NCBI GenBank assembly: GCA_946544695.1
Contig: CAMNMO010000232.1
Location: 1-5,090, forward strand
DNA length: 5,090 nt
Direction: 5' to 3'
Origin: an uncultured Ruminococcus sp.
Lineage (GTDB): Bacteria; Bacillota; Clostridia; Oscillospirales; Ruminococcaceae
Shown here piece by piece: positions 5,027-5,090 of this stretch. The translations under genes were made by a program, and so were the position numbers. The notes below the pieces were generated by a model, which saw only the letters and a list, made by a program, of their open reading frames with translations, had not been told where the DNA came from and did no database searches. Position 1 is the stretch's first letter, and each line of letters opens with the position of its first letter.

Positions 5027-5090
5027 CTGCTCATTGCTCCTGTTTCACAAAATGTCCTACAGGGTAAGAATGCAGTCACATATATTAAAC

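Noticed and set aside
5027..5090. End of another gene to the right of the zinc-ribbon gene
   Set aside because: One minus-strand frame is open here, but 64 bases are too few to show coding, and no promoter or terminator can be placed.

Overview
The window looks like chromosomal DNA of a Gram-positive anaerobe of the class Clostridia, most likely a Ruminococcus-like member of the Oscillospiraceae. This is an inference from the purine-rich Shine-Dalgarno sites, the lipobox lipoprotein, the AT-rich intergenic DNA between moderately GC-rich genes, and the pairing of a zinc-ribbon membrane protein with a TPM-domain protein. No marker gene fixes the species.

All five supported protein genes are on the minus strand, in two groups. 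The right group reads leftward from 5026. It holds a double zinc-ribbon protein with a C-terminal membrane anchor (3950-5026) and, 14 bases later, a secreted and membrane-anchored TPM-domain protein (3096-3935). This group ends at a hairpin at 3050-3082 that can terminate transcription from both sides. The left group reads leftward from a well-formed promoter (2457-2485). It holds a fold-type I PLP aminotransferase (1200-2393), an unrecognised four-helix membrane protein that starts inside the aminotransferase stop region (599-1207), and an unrecognised lipoprotein cut by the window edge (1-576).

Between the groups lie 702 bases (2394-3095) without a credible protein gene. Read on the plus strand, this stretch holds two promoter-transcript-terminator units in tandem. 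Unit 1 has a TTGCAA/TATAAT promoter (17-base spacer, extended -10), a body of about 170 bases and a strong intrinsic terminator at 2776-2813. Unit 2 has a weaker promoter (TTGGAA/TGTAAT, 17-base spacer, extended -10). Its body folds into a multibranched structure closed by a 10-bp helix (2942-2951 with 3015-3024), and it ends in the shared terminator. G-U pairs in the long helices would be A-C mismatches on the other strand, so plus is the functional strand. In unit 2 several helices exclude one another, and an 8-base segment upstream of the terminator is perfectly complementary to the terminator loop. I could not assign either RNA to a known family by eye. They are the most interesting content of the window.

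No mobile element, CRISPR array, tRNA or rRNA was seen.
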